Positions 21,313 to 36,344 of a DNA stretch of 64,000 nucleotides are shown here, one piece after another; position 1 is the stretch's first letter; the number at the start of each line of letters is the position of its first letter. This DNA comes from Cristatella mucedo (taxonomy: Eukaryota; Bryozoa; Phylactolaemata; Cristatellidae): NCBI GenBank assembly GCA_009760855.2, contig WPIO01000003.1, forward strand, positions 8,640,001 to 8,704,000, in the 5' to 3' direction. The translations under genes and the position numbers were made by a program. A model generated the notes under the pieces. That model made no database searches, had not been told where the DNA came from, and saw only the letters and a list, made by a program, of their open reading frames with translations.

Positions 21313-21954
21313 TCCTCGGTGGTTTTAGCTTAGCCTAAACGTAAGCTGGTATACTCCTTTCGCCGTGAAAGTTCAACTTACCATGCATCGGTAATTGCAA
21401 TAAAGCCCTTTAGTGCCACATGACGTACCTTTTGCCCTTACATATAGAACTGATATAAAATTGACTGTCCCTCAAAAGTCTTCAGGCAGTACAAATAGGA
21501 CCTCGATTCTTTCTAAAAGTTAAATCTATCGGCAGAGCGTCTATGAAGATGGTTTGTTTGAAAGCTTTGGTCAGTGGGCTTGGGCTGCTCACGATGTGAA
21601 AAATATAAAACGTCAATTGTCTGTTGAATACAAAAGTAGAGCAAATGTTAAGCTGCATTTAAATTATCAGTTTTCCTCCAAGCCGACTCCGACTTTCCTC
21701 CTAGTAGTGGCGTTTACACTATCGATTCAGTTAACATTGATGACCGACTAAGTCCTGCCCACAGCGACCTGGTCTAATGCCGGAGGCTGGTAGGAAAGAG
21801 GTTTTCATTGTAGAGTAGTGTCAGAAGAATAGAAAGAAAAGGAAGATAAGAATAGAAAGATAAGCTTTTTTTTCGGAAAGTGCATACTGCTGAGTATCGT
21901 GAGCCGTTATGAGTGCGTGGGTGCATAGTGCTAATATATGATTAGATATGATTT

Positions 21955-22095
21955 ATTTGTATAGCTCCCCAAGAGAACTTGATCTCTCTTCAGGCGCTTC
22001 ACATGTGCCTTGGTACTCGAGCCCACGACCTCAGCCTGACCTTGGTCGGGGCGAACACCTTAGCCGCTGGACCAAACGAGTTCGGCTAAGTGATG
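21955..22095 (-). mobile_element. SINE-B copy, reverse orientation
   Basis: Reading +, it runs tail first: TTTGTATAGCTCCCCAAGAG, AGGCGCTTCACATGTG, then the reverse B box CTCGAGCCCAC and GGTCGGGGCGAACACC, and the reverse A box CCGCTGGACCAAACGAG. Confidence 0.8.
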
Positions 22096-22169
22096 TATGA
22101 CATTACAGGTTTGCTGGTGGATTTCACAAACAGCCGCACAGTATAAAAATGTTCTAGCGGTAGCTTCTA

Positions 22170-23330
22170 CAAAAATATGGTTGAATCACGGCACAATCAG
22201 CACAATCCCAAAATGCTAATGTCTATCATCGACCATCTCTTTAACCGCTCCCAGGTTAGCTTTATACAAAGTGATCCTTGCGGTTACTTAGCCGATCGTT
22301 TATCTAGCTTTTTTATCAGCAAGATATATGAGATCAGTGAGTCCATACCTAAAGTTGTACATCCCGCTGGACTCCTGTCCCTCAATTACATTGACATAAG
22401 ACTCATGTCTCGCGATTCCGTGCACTACCTCGATGTCTACACTATAGGAGTCCACAAATGACTTTATCCTGAAAGACATCTCCCAGGCAAAAAAGGCTAC
22501 TAGTCATTCATAACCTTTTCCCACTTTCACAATTCTACGATGCTTAGATCTGCTGCTGCCAAGCATAACTAACATAATATATATATATATCCTTAGCCTC
22601 AGGTCAAGTCCCTGCACCTTTCAAAAGGACTGTTAGGGCCACTAATTAAGAAAGCAACGCTAGACCAAGAGAACTTAAGCAGCTTCCGTTAAGTCACCAA
22701 TCTCGCGTTCCTATCAAAGACACTGGAACGAGTTGTGGCAGGCCAGCTGAACTCTTATGTCGAGACCTCAAACCTCGCAAGAAAGTTCCAGCCTGGGTTT
22801 AGAGCTAATCATTCCACATATCAACATTGCTTTAGGGTGTATAACGAACTTAGAAGGAATTTAGACTTGGGTAAAGTCTCTCTGCTTGTTTTGCTTGACC
22901 TTCCGACAGTTTTTATACTATTAATCACTAAGTCTTTCTTGACCGTCTCGCATCTCACCCTGGCAATACTGGCACTGCACTGCGATGGTTTAGATCCTAT
23001 CTCAGTGGGAGACTCCCGAGTATTGATGTGAACGGACAAAAATCATCTGAGGAACCACTTATCGGGGGGGGGGGACTTCAGGACTCTATGATTAATCTGC
23101 CTCTTTTCGCAGTTTCTCTCCTGTCTCCTCTCCGTCACCTCTCTCCTTTCTCTCTCAGCTCTTTCTCTCCTCTTTCCTCGCTCTTGCCGATGTGATCGCC
23201 AAGCACAACCTAGGCTTTCACTTCTATGCAGATGACACTTAGTTGCACCCCTGCTTTGATCTCCGCCAGCTCACCAGCATGTTGAATTCTCTCAACTCTC
23301 GTGCTGCATGTATTGATGACACACACACAG
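22170..23330 (+). mobile_element. LINE-A copy: pre-RT linker and RT N-terminal half
   Basis: 22177-22461 encodes the stretch between endonuclease and RT (LMSIIDHLFNRSQ, YLADRLSSFFISKI). 22735-23031 encodes the RT fingers/palm (QLNSYVETSNLARKFQPGFR, then KVSLLVLLDLP). 23185-23330 reaches the catalytic box region (FHFYADDT followed by a stop) and SLNS. The 3' half is missing, and a seven- to eight-base G run at about 23065 marks a degraded patch. This is the only copy in the window extending this far 5'. Confidence 0.85.
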
Positions 23331-23489
23331 ATGGATGGCAGGGCTTGATTAATCACCGAAGTTGGCAGCAGGCACACACAACATTCTTAGCCTAACAATT
23401 GGCCCAAGGTGAGGCGTTTTCGCTAATTACAACGCAGCAGCATAGGGCACACAACAGTGCAACGGAGCAGCTCTCAGGCTAGCCGCGAT

Positions 23490-25290
23490 ATTAGCCTTGC
23501 CTTAGGGGGGTCGACTAGGGCGCCTAGTACAGACCCGACAGCTCCTGACTCACCTAGCTCAGGTTAGAATGGAGCTTTATGCAGGCGATGCGGTTAGGAG
23601 ATGGAGCGACTAATGTGGTTGTCTTAGCGGGTTCGACTTGGACAGCTAGTACAAGCCCGACTCCTGGTCTACCCGCTAAAGTTAGAATGAAGCCTGGTGC
23701 AGACGTTGCGGTCAGGATGTGCACCGACTAATATGCTGAAGTAGAAATAGCAGCAGCGCGCGAGGTCAGGAGTTGAAAGGAGAGAGAATATAATGAGACG
23801 AGTGACAGAGCTTTGCAGACAGCTTGGGTAGTCGAGCAGAGACTACGCCCCGAGAGCTCAGGGCTGCAGCTTGGTAGTCGATGCGAGACTACGCTTCGAG
23901 AGCACGAGAGACGAACCTACGGCGACGAACCGGGGGACGAACAGCTAAGTGTAACTTAGACTGCGCAGTTGTGTTCTGCCGGCTACTCAGTTAGCTGCTC
24001 GTATCTTGGGGTGCTGTAGCAACCCGCCTTCGCAATTGCTAGCGACGCGCGCATAGGTTAGTGTATTATACGCGGGCCTCGGGAGTTCGCGAAGTTAACT
24101 CCGTCGGTCCGGTACGCGCCGCGTAAACGCACAGGGTAGTTGGTTATACTCGGGCTTCGGGAGTTCGCGCAGTTAACTCCGTCGGTCCGGTACGCGCCGC
24201 GTAAAGCGCTTGCGCCGGCGCGTAACCACTACTAACAGGCCCACAATAAACTGTTGCTTTCGGCACCCAGTTGTGGCCGCCTGTGTTTTAACCGCACTGC
24301 AGCACTGCATCACTGCATCACACAGTCCACCGGTAGAGAACCGGGGGACGAGCTTCTACGCGGTTACAACAGTAGTAGGGGCACACAGAATCGGGCGTAC
24401 ACAAGAATCGGCACATACAACAGCCGCCGAGTCTTCGCAAGTCTGTACTACGTCTTGAACCACCCCGTAATGGTGACATATACAACGGAGACTCAAGTAG
24501 GACAGAAGTAGGTACGAAGCAAGAATCAAACCCGGCTTTAGACTTTCTGTGTGCTGGTTTCGACATCAAAGCAAAGGACACTGACCATTAAGCTGCGGTT
24601 ACTCAATGAGCTGCTTCCTTCCTGCGGCTGTCCTGCTTGAGTTTTTTGCTTGCAAGTTACAACGACTGAAGCGATCCAAGATTTTGGGAAGACATAACGA
24701 AGACTCAGATGCTAAAAGTAATTCGCAATGATTCAAGCAAGACTAAAAAAAATCACCGATCGTAGGCGCATTCAAGGGCATGTCTTCATTGTTTTGAAAA
24801 GCATGGACGGACTCGGCCGACGACCGCCTGGCTAAATCATCGAGGCGTTGAAACGGCGGAGCCAGCTGTAGTTTCGGTGGCGTCGCGAACAGCACAGAAC
24901 TCGAGCCGATGACCAGCACCACCAGTTTATTTTAAAACGCACGGATAAGAGTGAAGCACGACTTCCTTCACCATTCTCGCCGACTGGAGTCCAGCTCCTG
25001 GACCACGGCTGCGTACCGGCCCGTTCCGACGATACATCCAACATCTTTTTACCGGCGGGTTAGCGGAGGAACAATAGCGGCCTGTGTCCAAGCCACATCG
25101 GAGGCGGACCACAGCTGCACACCAGTCCGTCCAGACAACATACCTCACAGCTGATCAGCCCGTCCCGATGATACATCCAATAGCTGTTCACAGGCGGGTT
25201 AGCGGAGGAACAGTACCGGCCTGGGTCCAAGCCACGTCCGAGTCAGACCAGCGTGCAACAGCTAAGGACTGACCTATCATCCGACTACAC
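23490..25290. repeat. Block of short local tandem duplications
   Basis: Four separate two-copy duplications are visible: about 120-bp period at 23504/23624 (GTCGACTAGGGCGCCTAGTA versus GTTCGACTTGGACAGCTAGT); about 57-bp at 23835/23890 (GTAGTCGAGCAGAGACTACG); 78-bp at 24081/24159 (GGGAGTTCGCG and GTTAACTCCGTCGGTCCGG); about 140-bp at 25020/25160 (GATACATCCAA and GCGGGTTAGCGGAGGAACA). GC and CpG are higher than in the flanks. An AATAAA is present near 24245. It may be part of an LTR retrotransposon, but I found no LTR pair or coding domain. Confidence 0.7.
24425..24530 (+). repeat. Paralogue of the MULE insertion target (empty site)
   Basis: GCCGAGTCTTCGCAAGTC, GTCTTGAACCACCCC and CTCAAGTAGGACAGAAGTAGG match 5240-5278 joined to 7429-7500, without the 2.1-kb MULE. 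The repeat itself is not identified. Confidence 0.8.
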
Positions 25291-25333
25291 CAGCTAAACC
25301 AGACGGATTATGGCTGATAATTGTAAGGTTAAG

Positions 25334-26159
25334 ATTTGAGCCCGATGGCGGTAACCCGGATTACCAAATTTCCGCTAGTATAATCGACATTAATTACTTA
25401 TTTTGCGGATAGCTGCTCTAAAAAATGTAGCGTTTCGAACTCGAAAACGCCGTTGACCTGATTCAGGAGCACCACCGTCAGAATCATGTCGTAGCAATCT
25501 GGAGAACTATGTGCACAAGAGCTCAATGAAAGGATGCACGCTATGGTTGGCTATAACGATGATATAACAGATGCTGGCAATGATGTTCTTAACAACACAA
25601 TCGAACTGGTGTGCAAGTTCTTGGAAATATTTCCAGAGAACTTCATTGCCACCCACTAGCCTGAAAAAAATATTTTAGGTTCGGAATTTTGGTGTGAGTG
25701 CTCGCCTGGGTAGTATTGCTGACAGTGAGGACGAAGATCCTGGCAATATTGGCGCGCCGTTGGCGGTGGCATACGATATGGCACAGACTCGTCGCAAAAA
25801 GAGAGCATCAGCGCTGAAGGATGCTCCGGGTGTGCAGATACGCTCTGTGGGGCGCCCGAAGAAGGCACCAGCGGTTGTCCCAAATCAGTCATCTATCTTG
25901 AGCTATTTCTCGAAAAAATAGGCTCAATTTACGTGATCGAGCCCTGGATCCTTGCCCTGGGTCTCAGTCAGCCACTTCGAACTTGCGCAATTAAAATCAT
26001 CGTTTTCGAATCGCTGTCTTTCTGCTGACGAATAGAACTCGACGAGCCCGACTTGTTTAGCCTATTTGCATATAACTTGGACCCATATTCAGGTAGTTAT
26101 CGCTGTCCGCGAGCATCCACGTTACCATGGTAACCCGGCCATCGCCATCGGGCTCAAAT
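25334..26159 (+). mobile_element. TIR-bounded element of unknown class carrying a short ORF
   Basis: ATTTGAGCCCGATGGCG at 25334-25350 is perfectly inverted at 26143-26159 (17 bp). GGTAACCCGG lies just inside on both sides, in the same orientation. The 826-base interior holds a decayed coding region: RFELENAVDLIQEHHRQNHV (from about 25431), HAMVGYNDDITDAGNDVLNN (about 25540-25600), then the open end at 25679-25921. No clear target-site duplication is visible. It is either a small DNA transposon or an internally deleted relative of one. Confidence 0.6.
25679..25921 (+). CDS. C-terminal ORF fragment with PCNA-interaction-like motif
   Basis: From 25679 the frame is open for 80 codons to TAG at 25919. 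It has an acidic segment (DSEDEDPGN), a basic segment (RRKKRA), an AT-hook-like GRPKKAP, and ends QSSILSYFSKK. QSSILSYF fits the PIP-box consensus Q-x-x-(I/L/M)-x-x-aromatic-aromatic used to bind the sliding clamp PCNA. Some pogo/Tigger-type transposases are known to carry such a motif, so a transposase tail is plausible; no DDE core was found. Upstream stops and a frame change show the gene is broken, and 25679 follows a TTTTAG string that could be an acceptor. Function is inference. Confidence 0.45.
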   Translation, partial: VRNFGVSARLGSIADSEDEDPGNIGAPLAVAYDMAQTRRKKRASALKDAPGVQIRSVGRPKKAPAVVPNQSSILSYFSKK

Positions 26160-26677
26160 AGGCGGTGCGTCGAGGAGAGTCATTTCCTACCTTCATAACA
26201 AAAGGAATTTTCCCATGATTTTACACCTTGGGAGGAGCAAATAGGAAGCCAAGCGAGGAAGACTGGCCGTATAAACTTCCGACAAGAAAGAAAGAGAGAA
26301 AAATTCAAAATAGGGCATCAGTGAGACAGAAACAGGGCAGCAGCAAGACTCACCGCAGAAATGCGGCTTTTGGGTTAGATAGCGGTGACCGCGATTGTCG
26401 GGCTCTCCCGGCTGCGGCTGGGAAGCCATACTTTGGGATTTCCCTCGTACAGGTACAGTCGTTGAGGTTAAAAGCGAAAGCTCGTACACAATTCTTAATT
26501 AATCCAACGTCTAAGAAATTGGATTTTATAATTAATAAATTTACCACTGCTTGCATTATTCTGTCATATTCTGTCTGTCATTCTGTCAGGGTGAACCCGA
26601 TCCGTCGCCGGCCCTGTCGACGAACGTCCCGTCTCGTATCTTGCAATTGTAACACACGTTCTTTGCACCAATTCCGG

Positions 26678-30072
<3,395 letters not shown>

Positions 30073-30159
30073 GTTAGCATGAGGAAAAGTAGGAGTAAGT
30101 ATGTTTGACTGTATGCAATGTGTCCTTAATAATCTGATGTTTAAGTTGACATGTTGTCA

Positions 30160-31052
30160 TGATAATAACATATCTGTATAGCACCCTCAGAGAACTGATG
30201 CTCTTTCTAAGCACTTTACAGATGCTGTATCAAAAGCTATACCGAATGATTGGTGGTAAAATTCGCAAGCAGTAGGCATAGTGTAAGCAGGTACATGCAC
30301 ACGAAGGACGGATCACAAAGACCCACCGAATTGTGTACTCAACTGATGTATTTTAAGCTTCATTTTGTATGTCGTCATATCTGTTGACGTTGTGCTGCCA
30401 GTCGTAATTGAGTTCCAGGCTGTGGGAACGTAGGAACTAAAAGCACGGTCTTCAATCGTTTTGACGATCGTACACGGTATGAATAAACGATTTGAGTCAG
30501 AACAGCAGGCTGTACGATTCTTGGCCTGGTGGGGGGCTAGTTCAGATAGGTAGGCTGGTGCCAGAGACTGAAAGGACCTAAAATTAATTGACAGATCCTT
30601 GAAGTCGATACGTTGTTTAATTGGGAGCCAATGCAGGTCTGCGAGAAGTGGTATGATGTGGCCACTTCGACGCTCGCGACCGACAAGCCTAGGAGCACAG
30701 TTTTGCACCAACTGTAAGCACCCGATGGCACAGGCCACGAGACCAGCAAGCAGCGAGTTACAGAAGTCGCGATGGGATTTCACAAATGCCGGGACCAATT
30801 TGGATGTAGTATTCCTGCCTAAGCAAGCCCGAATTATGACAATGTTATGTAGCTGAAAGTAGGCAGACTTGACGGTGGAGCTGATGTGGTCATCTAATGA
30901 AAAGTCACTGTGGAACAGGACACCTAGATTACGTGCAGATTTAGTAGGAGATATGCCGGTAGAGCCGATTTTGAGCGTTAGGTTTTCCAATTTTTGAGTC
31001 ACTCTTGGTTTGCCCATAACTAGCAAGTTGGGTTTGTCGTCATTCAATTTAA
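30160..31052 (-). mobile_element. LINE-A variant copy, 3' half
   Basis: The 250-codon minus-strand frame 30313-31065 carries [40 protein letters not shown] and the usual C-terminal motifs. The 3' end is a variant: CTCTTTCTAAGCACTTTACAG instead of the common GGCGCTTTACA form, shared with 60770-60840. It meets the next copy head to head at 31052/31053. Confidence 0.9.
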
Positions 31053-31560
31053 TCACCAAGCACAATGCAGGCTTTCACTTCTATGCAGATGATACTCAGT
31101 TGTACCTTTGCTGTGATCCCTCCCAGCTTTCAATCGTGTCAAATTCTCTCAACTCCCTTGCCGGATATATTGCTGACATCCGCTCATGGATTACAGCAAA
31201 CTTTCTTATATTGAATGATGATAAAATCAACTTACTAATAATGGGCAAACAAGTGTGACTCAGAAACTAGAAAGCTTAATGCTCAAAATCGGCTCTGCCT
31301 GCATATCTCTTGTATCTGCACGTAATCTAGGTGTCCTGTTCCAAAGTGACCTTTCTCTAGATAAACACTGCTCTATCGTCAACTCTGCCTTCTTTTAGCT
31401 ACACAGGATTGCTGCATCTCGTACGAACCTCAAAACCATTGGAAACCGTGCCTTTAGTTCATATGCTCCCAAAGCCCTGGAACCCTGTCCCGACTAGCGT
31501 TCACGATATTCCCTGACTTGATGACATTTAAAAAGAAGTTAGAACGCACCGATTATGTTT
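31053..31560 (+). mobile_element. LINE-A fragment, head to head with the preceding copy
   Basis: [19 protein letters not shown] and LNDDKINLLIMGK are followed by [16 protein letters not shown]; then an internal deletion joins to [19 protein letters not shown]. Its 31195-31420 part is the inverse of 30840-31040, giving an inverted repeat with about 150 bases between the arms. Confidence 0.85.
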
Positions 31561-32344
31561 CCTACCGGTGTCATATCCTTTGGCTGACAATTGACCACAC
31601 AGTTGCTCGTATGTCCAAATTTTGGTGCTATCTGAAAAGGTTTATTGTGAGCTCCTCAAGATTCTGTGGCCCTTGGCTCAGGCTGGCTCTTCGTTTTATC
31701 CAGACATCTCCCCATTCCCCCACCTCTGTCAGCTCCTTTGTCTATCTCCGATTGACCGTCAGTCTTCCCGTCCATTTTTGGTATCTTCTATTCTCGCCTT
31801 GTTACTCCATTCGGCAACTATCCCTCTCTTGCTCTCACCTTCCATTTGTCCGACTCCTCTGCCTTTGTTTTGCACTCTCCCTCCTTTTTTCTTGGCCTCC
31901 TTGTTTTGGTCATACCGGAAAGGTTATAATTAAAAATAGACACGCGACAGTAATTTCGGCGTTGGCTTTGGTGAATCGGATTTGCTTCCTGGTCTATCCC
32001 CTGGGGTAAGATGGCTGCACTTCTCAACCCAGATTGTGTGTCCGAGCCCTGAAGTAGTCAAATTCATTTATTTCTCTTCAAGGAGAAGTAATTGCCGTTA
32101 CGGCTGTTCCGAGGCCATAGAAGTATATGGGGCTGTTAAATTAGCTAGCATGTACTTGTTTTTGCTTCTTGTTCTTGGCTTATTGTAATTACTCTTTTTG
32201 AGCCAAAATAAATTTTGCTGTGACATTCGCCCCCTGGTAACAGTTGAGTGCTAACTTACACTTTGAGAGTAGTTTCGAGAGAACAGCCCAGAACTTGAAG
32301 TGCAGGAGTTGAGTAAGGTAGGTTTACCGTCTTTACCTACCTTT
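31561..32344. other. Unassigned; possible LTR end near 32220
   Basis: The open frame 31518-32009 looks like chance in a pyrimidine-rich stretch. At 32207-32255 an AATAAA is followed by TGACATTCGCCCCCTGGTAACAG, which resembles the end of an LTR next to a TGG-starting primer site. No partner LTR or coding domain was found. Confidence 0.25.
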
Positions 32345-32640
32345 GTAGGACCACATTTAAAAAGAAATTAAAAACGCACCTATTTATGATAGCATTTAGT
32401 GGGTTCCCGTTATTCGTCCTTTATGGGCTTATGCGTGCTGACACGGTTGCATGCTGCCACTAACCACACTTGCATGCTGACCCTGTGCATGTCACCCCTA
32501 GCCATGTTATTCCTGTTGTTCAGTGAGCATGCTACCACTAATCATTCGATCGTGCTTCTTTTGCAGCAAATGTAAAGCGCCTAGACAGAGACCGAGTTCT
32601 CTGAGGGCACTGTATCAAGTTTGTTATTATTATTATGGAA
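32345..32640 (+). mobile_element. LINE-A 3' end
   Basis: ACATTTAAAAAGAAATTAAA, GCATGCTGACCCTGTGCATG, then TAAAGCGCCTAGACAGAGA / GAGTTCTCTGAGGGCAC and a (TTA)n tail. Confidence 0.9.
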
Positions 32641-33289
32641 AGCCCGTGGTCTTACCACAACAATAGGTACGTTTTGGCCACTTATTATAATGGCTTTAAT
32701 TTGTTATCTCGTGCTTATTATTTTTTGATTTTCTTCACCACAACTCCACACTGTAGTCTAACCTCGATTTCTCGTAGAGTTCGCAAAGTCTGCCTTTTGA
32801 ATTGATCTCGGTAGAAGTATTGTGCTTAAGCCGGTGTGAACCCAAGTCGGGTCCAGTGCAGTAATTTTTGTTGCATGGAAATAATTTGAGCCGTAATATG
32901 TGTCCATGTTACGATAAAGAATTGAAGTTGGGCAATCGAGTTGAGCAAAGCATTATAGGAGACATGCTGGCATTCCTGTGGTAGCAGAGTGCGAAGCCAG
33001 TGTTTTTTGTGCTGAAAGTGAAATGACCACAGCGAAGTCCAAGAGTCTGCTCAATACATAATCGTAAGAGTTTATCTCAAGAACCACTCTCTCAGCTTTT
33101 TAAAAGTGCTGGTGCTACTAACTTGTGTATTATTTTTGCATGTAGCAGAAGAACTGCAGTTTGCAAGCTGCAAATTATTCTTTGCACGTGCCGATAAACC
33201 TTGTTGGAGGCTTCACAATTGATTCCCGTGTATTTTGAGGTTCGTAGATTCCTAGCTGTAAAATCTTATCCTTCGAACCTTGTAAGCCG

Positions 33290-33815
33290 TGTTTCAGATC
33301 CGCCTCACCTAATTCTCTTGCAGCATGCATCGACGACATTCTCACTTGCTTCGTCACGAACTTCATTAAGCTTAGCGATGATAAGACCAACCTCGTAGTA
33401 ATGTGCAAGGCTACTATCATTCTTAAGTCGGAACACCCCATCCTCAAAATTGGTTCATCTAGTATGACTTTGGCGACGTCTGACTGCAATCTGACTGTCT
33501 GCCACTCCAAAACAACTTGCCTTTCGATGAGCACATTGCCTCCACTGTCAAGTCGGCCTTCTTTCAGCTGAGGAACATAGCCATAATGAGGACCTGCTTA
33601 GACAATAGTATGACGGCCAAACTCGTTCACGCGTTAGTGACATCGTGTCTAGAGTACTGTATCTCTTGTATATGACTCCTGCCCAGTGCCCTTAATAATC
33701 TGCAACTAAGGTAAAACTCAGCAGCTCGTCTGGTCTGTCGTCAATGGAAAAAAATAGACGTAGCTTTCAAATCACACCTTTTTTATGAGCTTCACTAGCT
33801 ACCTATCAAACTTCG
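33290..33815 (+). mobile_element. Diverged LINE-A fragment (post-RT region)
   Basis: Frames on + give ACIDDI, FIKLSDDKTNLVVM, ILKIGSSSM and HALVTSCLEYC-like motifs in the LINE-A order. It is older and more decayed than the other copies. Confidence 0.75.
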
Positions 33816-33844
33816 AAAACATTGATATAATTCATAATTCATTT

Positions 33845-33925
33845 GTACGGGAACCTAATATAACTGAGTCTCAATTCATGCGTTTCACATGTGCTACGGG
33901 CTCGAGCCCACGATCTCGGGCGGTA
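33845..33925 (-). mobile_element. Partial SINE-B, reverse orientation
   Basis: GCGTTTCACATGTGCTACGGG and CTCGAGCCCACGATCTCGG match the tail-to-B-box segment of 21955-22095; the A-box end is missing. Confidence 0.65.
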
Positions 33926-35029
33926 TGTATTTACTGTATGTACAATGCCTCATGGTTGTTATGACGCATTAATTAAGCTACTAACCCTAGCCGCAAGCGA
34001 CACATCTCTAAAATCTGGCATATGTACTGTCGAAAGAGCGAATGCACTTTTCATCAATTATGTCGGCCCATGCTTTCTCAGCTAATGATATGCACGAACC
34101 GAAGAACGAACTGAATGCAGCTAAGTTACGTTTGCTGCTGTTCGCTCCCTGCTGTTCGTGCCAGCAATTAATGGATGCTGACCGAGTATTTCAGGGTTAA
34201 TCGTGATGCCGGAAACATTTTTCGGCTTAAGCCGCCGGCTCTGCCTCTGCGTTAGAAGCTTGCACATGTAGGCACAGCTTGCTCAACGAACGTTAAAGGA
34301 TTCTCATGGCAAGGTCTAGCTACAAAGCCATAGGTCGGATCTCATATGAAAGCGCATTCTCCTGACCCATCATGCACAAGTGAACATAGTTTGATACCGT
34401 ACCGTAACGGAGAATTGTATTAAAACCTGCCGATGGCAAAGCGGCTAGATTATGAAAATGATTACGATTATTAGCTGACCTAAAAGTAAACCTATGCCAT
34501 AATATCGATATGTCAGAATCTATGGTTTTGACTGTCTGCATGAAAAACCCAATGCGACAGACGGTTTAGTCATTTGGGGCTTCCAAGTGAGGTTGTTCGC
34601 TATAGCTGACGCTGTACACACTGCTCACTATGGCTATAGAATGAACTAGTCAGCGTGAGCGACAAGAACTTGTACTATCAAGGTTTGGGCGCCCTTAATT
34701 ACTGCTGCCTGGCTCTGCTGCCGTAGGGAATACCTGGGCGTATCGAGCACGTCCCTGCGTGTGTGGGCTCTGTGTGTCGATGGTCGTGCTTCGTCATTGC
34801 CGTGGAGCTCAAGGAGTGGAGTTCACTCGCCCACAAGGACTAGCACCGTAACAAGTGCCGTGCTTGTGGCAGAGGACTCGATTATGGCACTGTGAGCTTC
34901 GCAGTGGGATCGGAAAAGTCAGCAGCTGAGGAAAGGGATTTGCCAAACCTGACGGATCTACTTCGCACGTCCTGTGCCCGACCCAAGCTACAGTGTGCGT
35001 AGCTCAATGAGGTCGAGCATGACTGGAAC
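33926..35029. other. No gene recognised
   Basis: I found no exon with credible splice sites and coding homology in this stretch. From about 34690 the GC content rises towards the LTR-like segment that follows. Confidence 0.45.
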
Positions 35030-36330
35030 GATGCTATCAGTGCCTGCTTATTTACTTTGCTTCAGCGTGCTGATAGCGTGCTCTTGCTTGTGCGAGCTGT
35101 TGTATGGGCCTGCTGCATCTGCTGTTGTAATTAGCGAAGCGCCTTGACACTAATGTACGTGCCTCGCCTGTGGCCAATGGTTCAGCCGCTGAAGCGGTGC
35201 AGTGTCAGGCCACTAATGCAAGTTATATTTCTTGTCGTCTGCTTTGATTCATCGAGCTCTCATATATGTACGCGTTAAGGGCTGTTGTGTGCTCCTGATG
35301 CATGCCGGTATTGTATTTAGCTCAGCGCCCTGACACAGACGTACTCCTCATCTGCGGCCAATAGTTGTAATTAACGAAGCGCCCTGACACTAATGTACTC
35401 CGAACCTGAGGCCAATAGTCGACGTCTGCTGTGATTCGTCGAGCTCTCGTATATGTACGCCTTAAGAGTAATACAGATTGAGTGTCGTTCACCGCTCGTG
35501 TCTGTGCTGGGTCACCGTGAGACTCCACTAGCGCTGCTGCCGCCTGGAGCCACATCAATACTACAGAGTAATAAAGATTTCTGTTTACCGCTCACGTTCG
35601 ACCGCCGAGTCTCCGTGAAACTCCCACTAGACCTGCCGCCGCCGGAGCCACTGTTATACTACAACTGGTAGCACAGAATGGTTTACTCATGCCGAAAAAA
35701 AGTACCGGACGGTCTATGGCCTAGATGGGACGACTGATACGAAATGTTTAACGGCGGAGGGCAATTTATGCCTCGGCTTTTAACGCTTGAGAAGGCAGGG
35801 CTAAATATTGCGATGCCGTTAGAGCGTGTTGTACCAGTGTGTCTGGGCGATAACGCGAGACGCGGTAGGGGTGACCAGCTGGCCGACGTAAAGCAAGATT
35901 ACCTCAAGCCGCGAAATGAGTTAATTCTGATCTTCTCGCGGTTGACGGATGAGGAGGCCGAGCTTGAGGCCAAGAAGTTTCGGCTGTAGGAGCAGCTCCC
36001 GGAGCCGAGACCGGGACAAAGCTAGGTGACGAAATTCATCACCGGTCGATCCCACTGTCAAATGCTCACAAGAGCCAGACAGACGAGTGCAACTCATTCA
36101 GCTGCCGAAGCTATCCGACTGCAATACCGGTTGAGGAAGCGGGTATGGGACCGTTTCCGACGTTGTTGTCACAACAGCCAAAGAGCACCAGAACGAAGTA
36201 AGTGGGCAGCGGCAGCAGCCGGAGACGAACGAGGGGCTGTATGTGACGGCTTCCTGCGGCGAGGCAGTAGTGGTCAGGCGATAATAGCATGCATTAAGGC
36301 ACAGGCGGCCCAAGCGAGCGACATCTCGGC
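35030..36330 (+). mobile_element. LTR-like segment with primer-site-like motif and leader ORFs
   Basis: 35100-35661 contains two imperfect repeats each of GAAGCGCC(T/C)TGACACTAATGT and of CGAGCTCTC(A/G)TATATGTACGC, and a duplicated GAGTAATA(A/C)AGATT unit that includes an AATAAA. It ends TATACTACAAC followed by TGGTAGCACAGAATGG, which starts with TGG as a retrotransposon primer-binding site would. Short open frames follow (35744-35989 and 36026-36340, the second rich in Arg and Ala), as a gag leader might. No second LTR or pol domain is in reach. The call is tentative. Confidence 0.35.
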
Positions 36331-36344
36331 GGCGAAGTAGCGAG

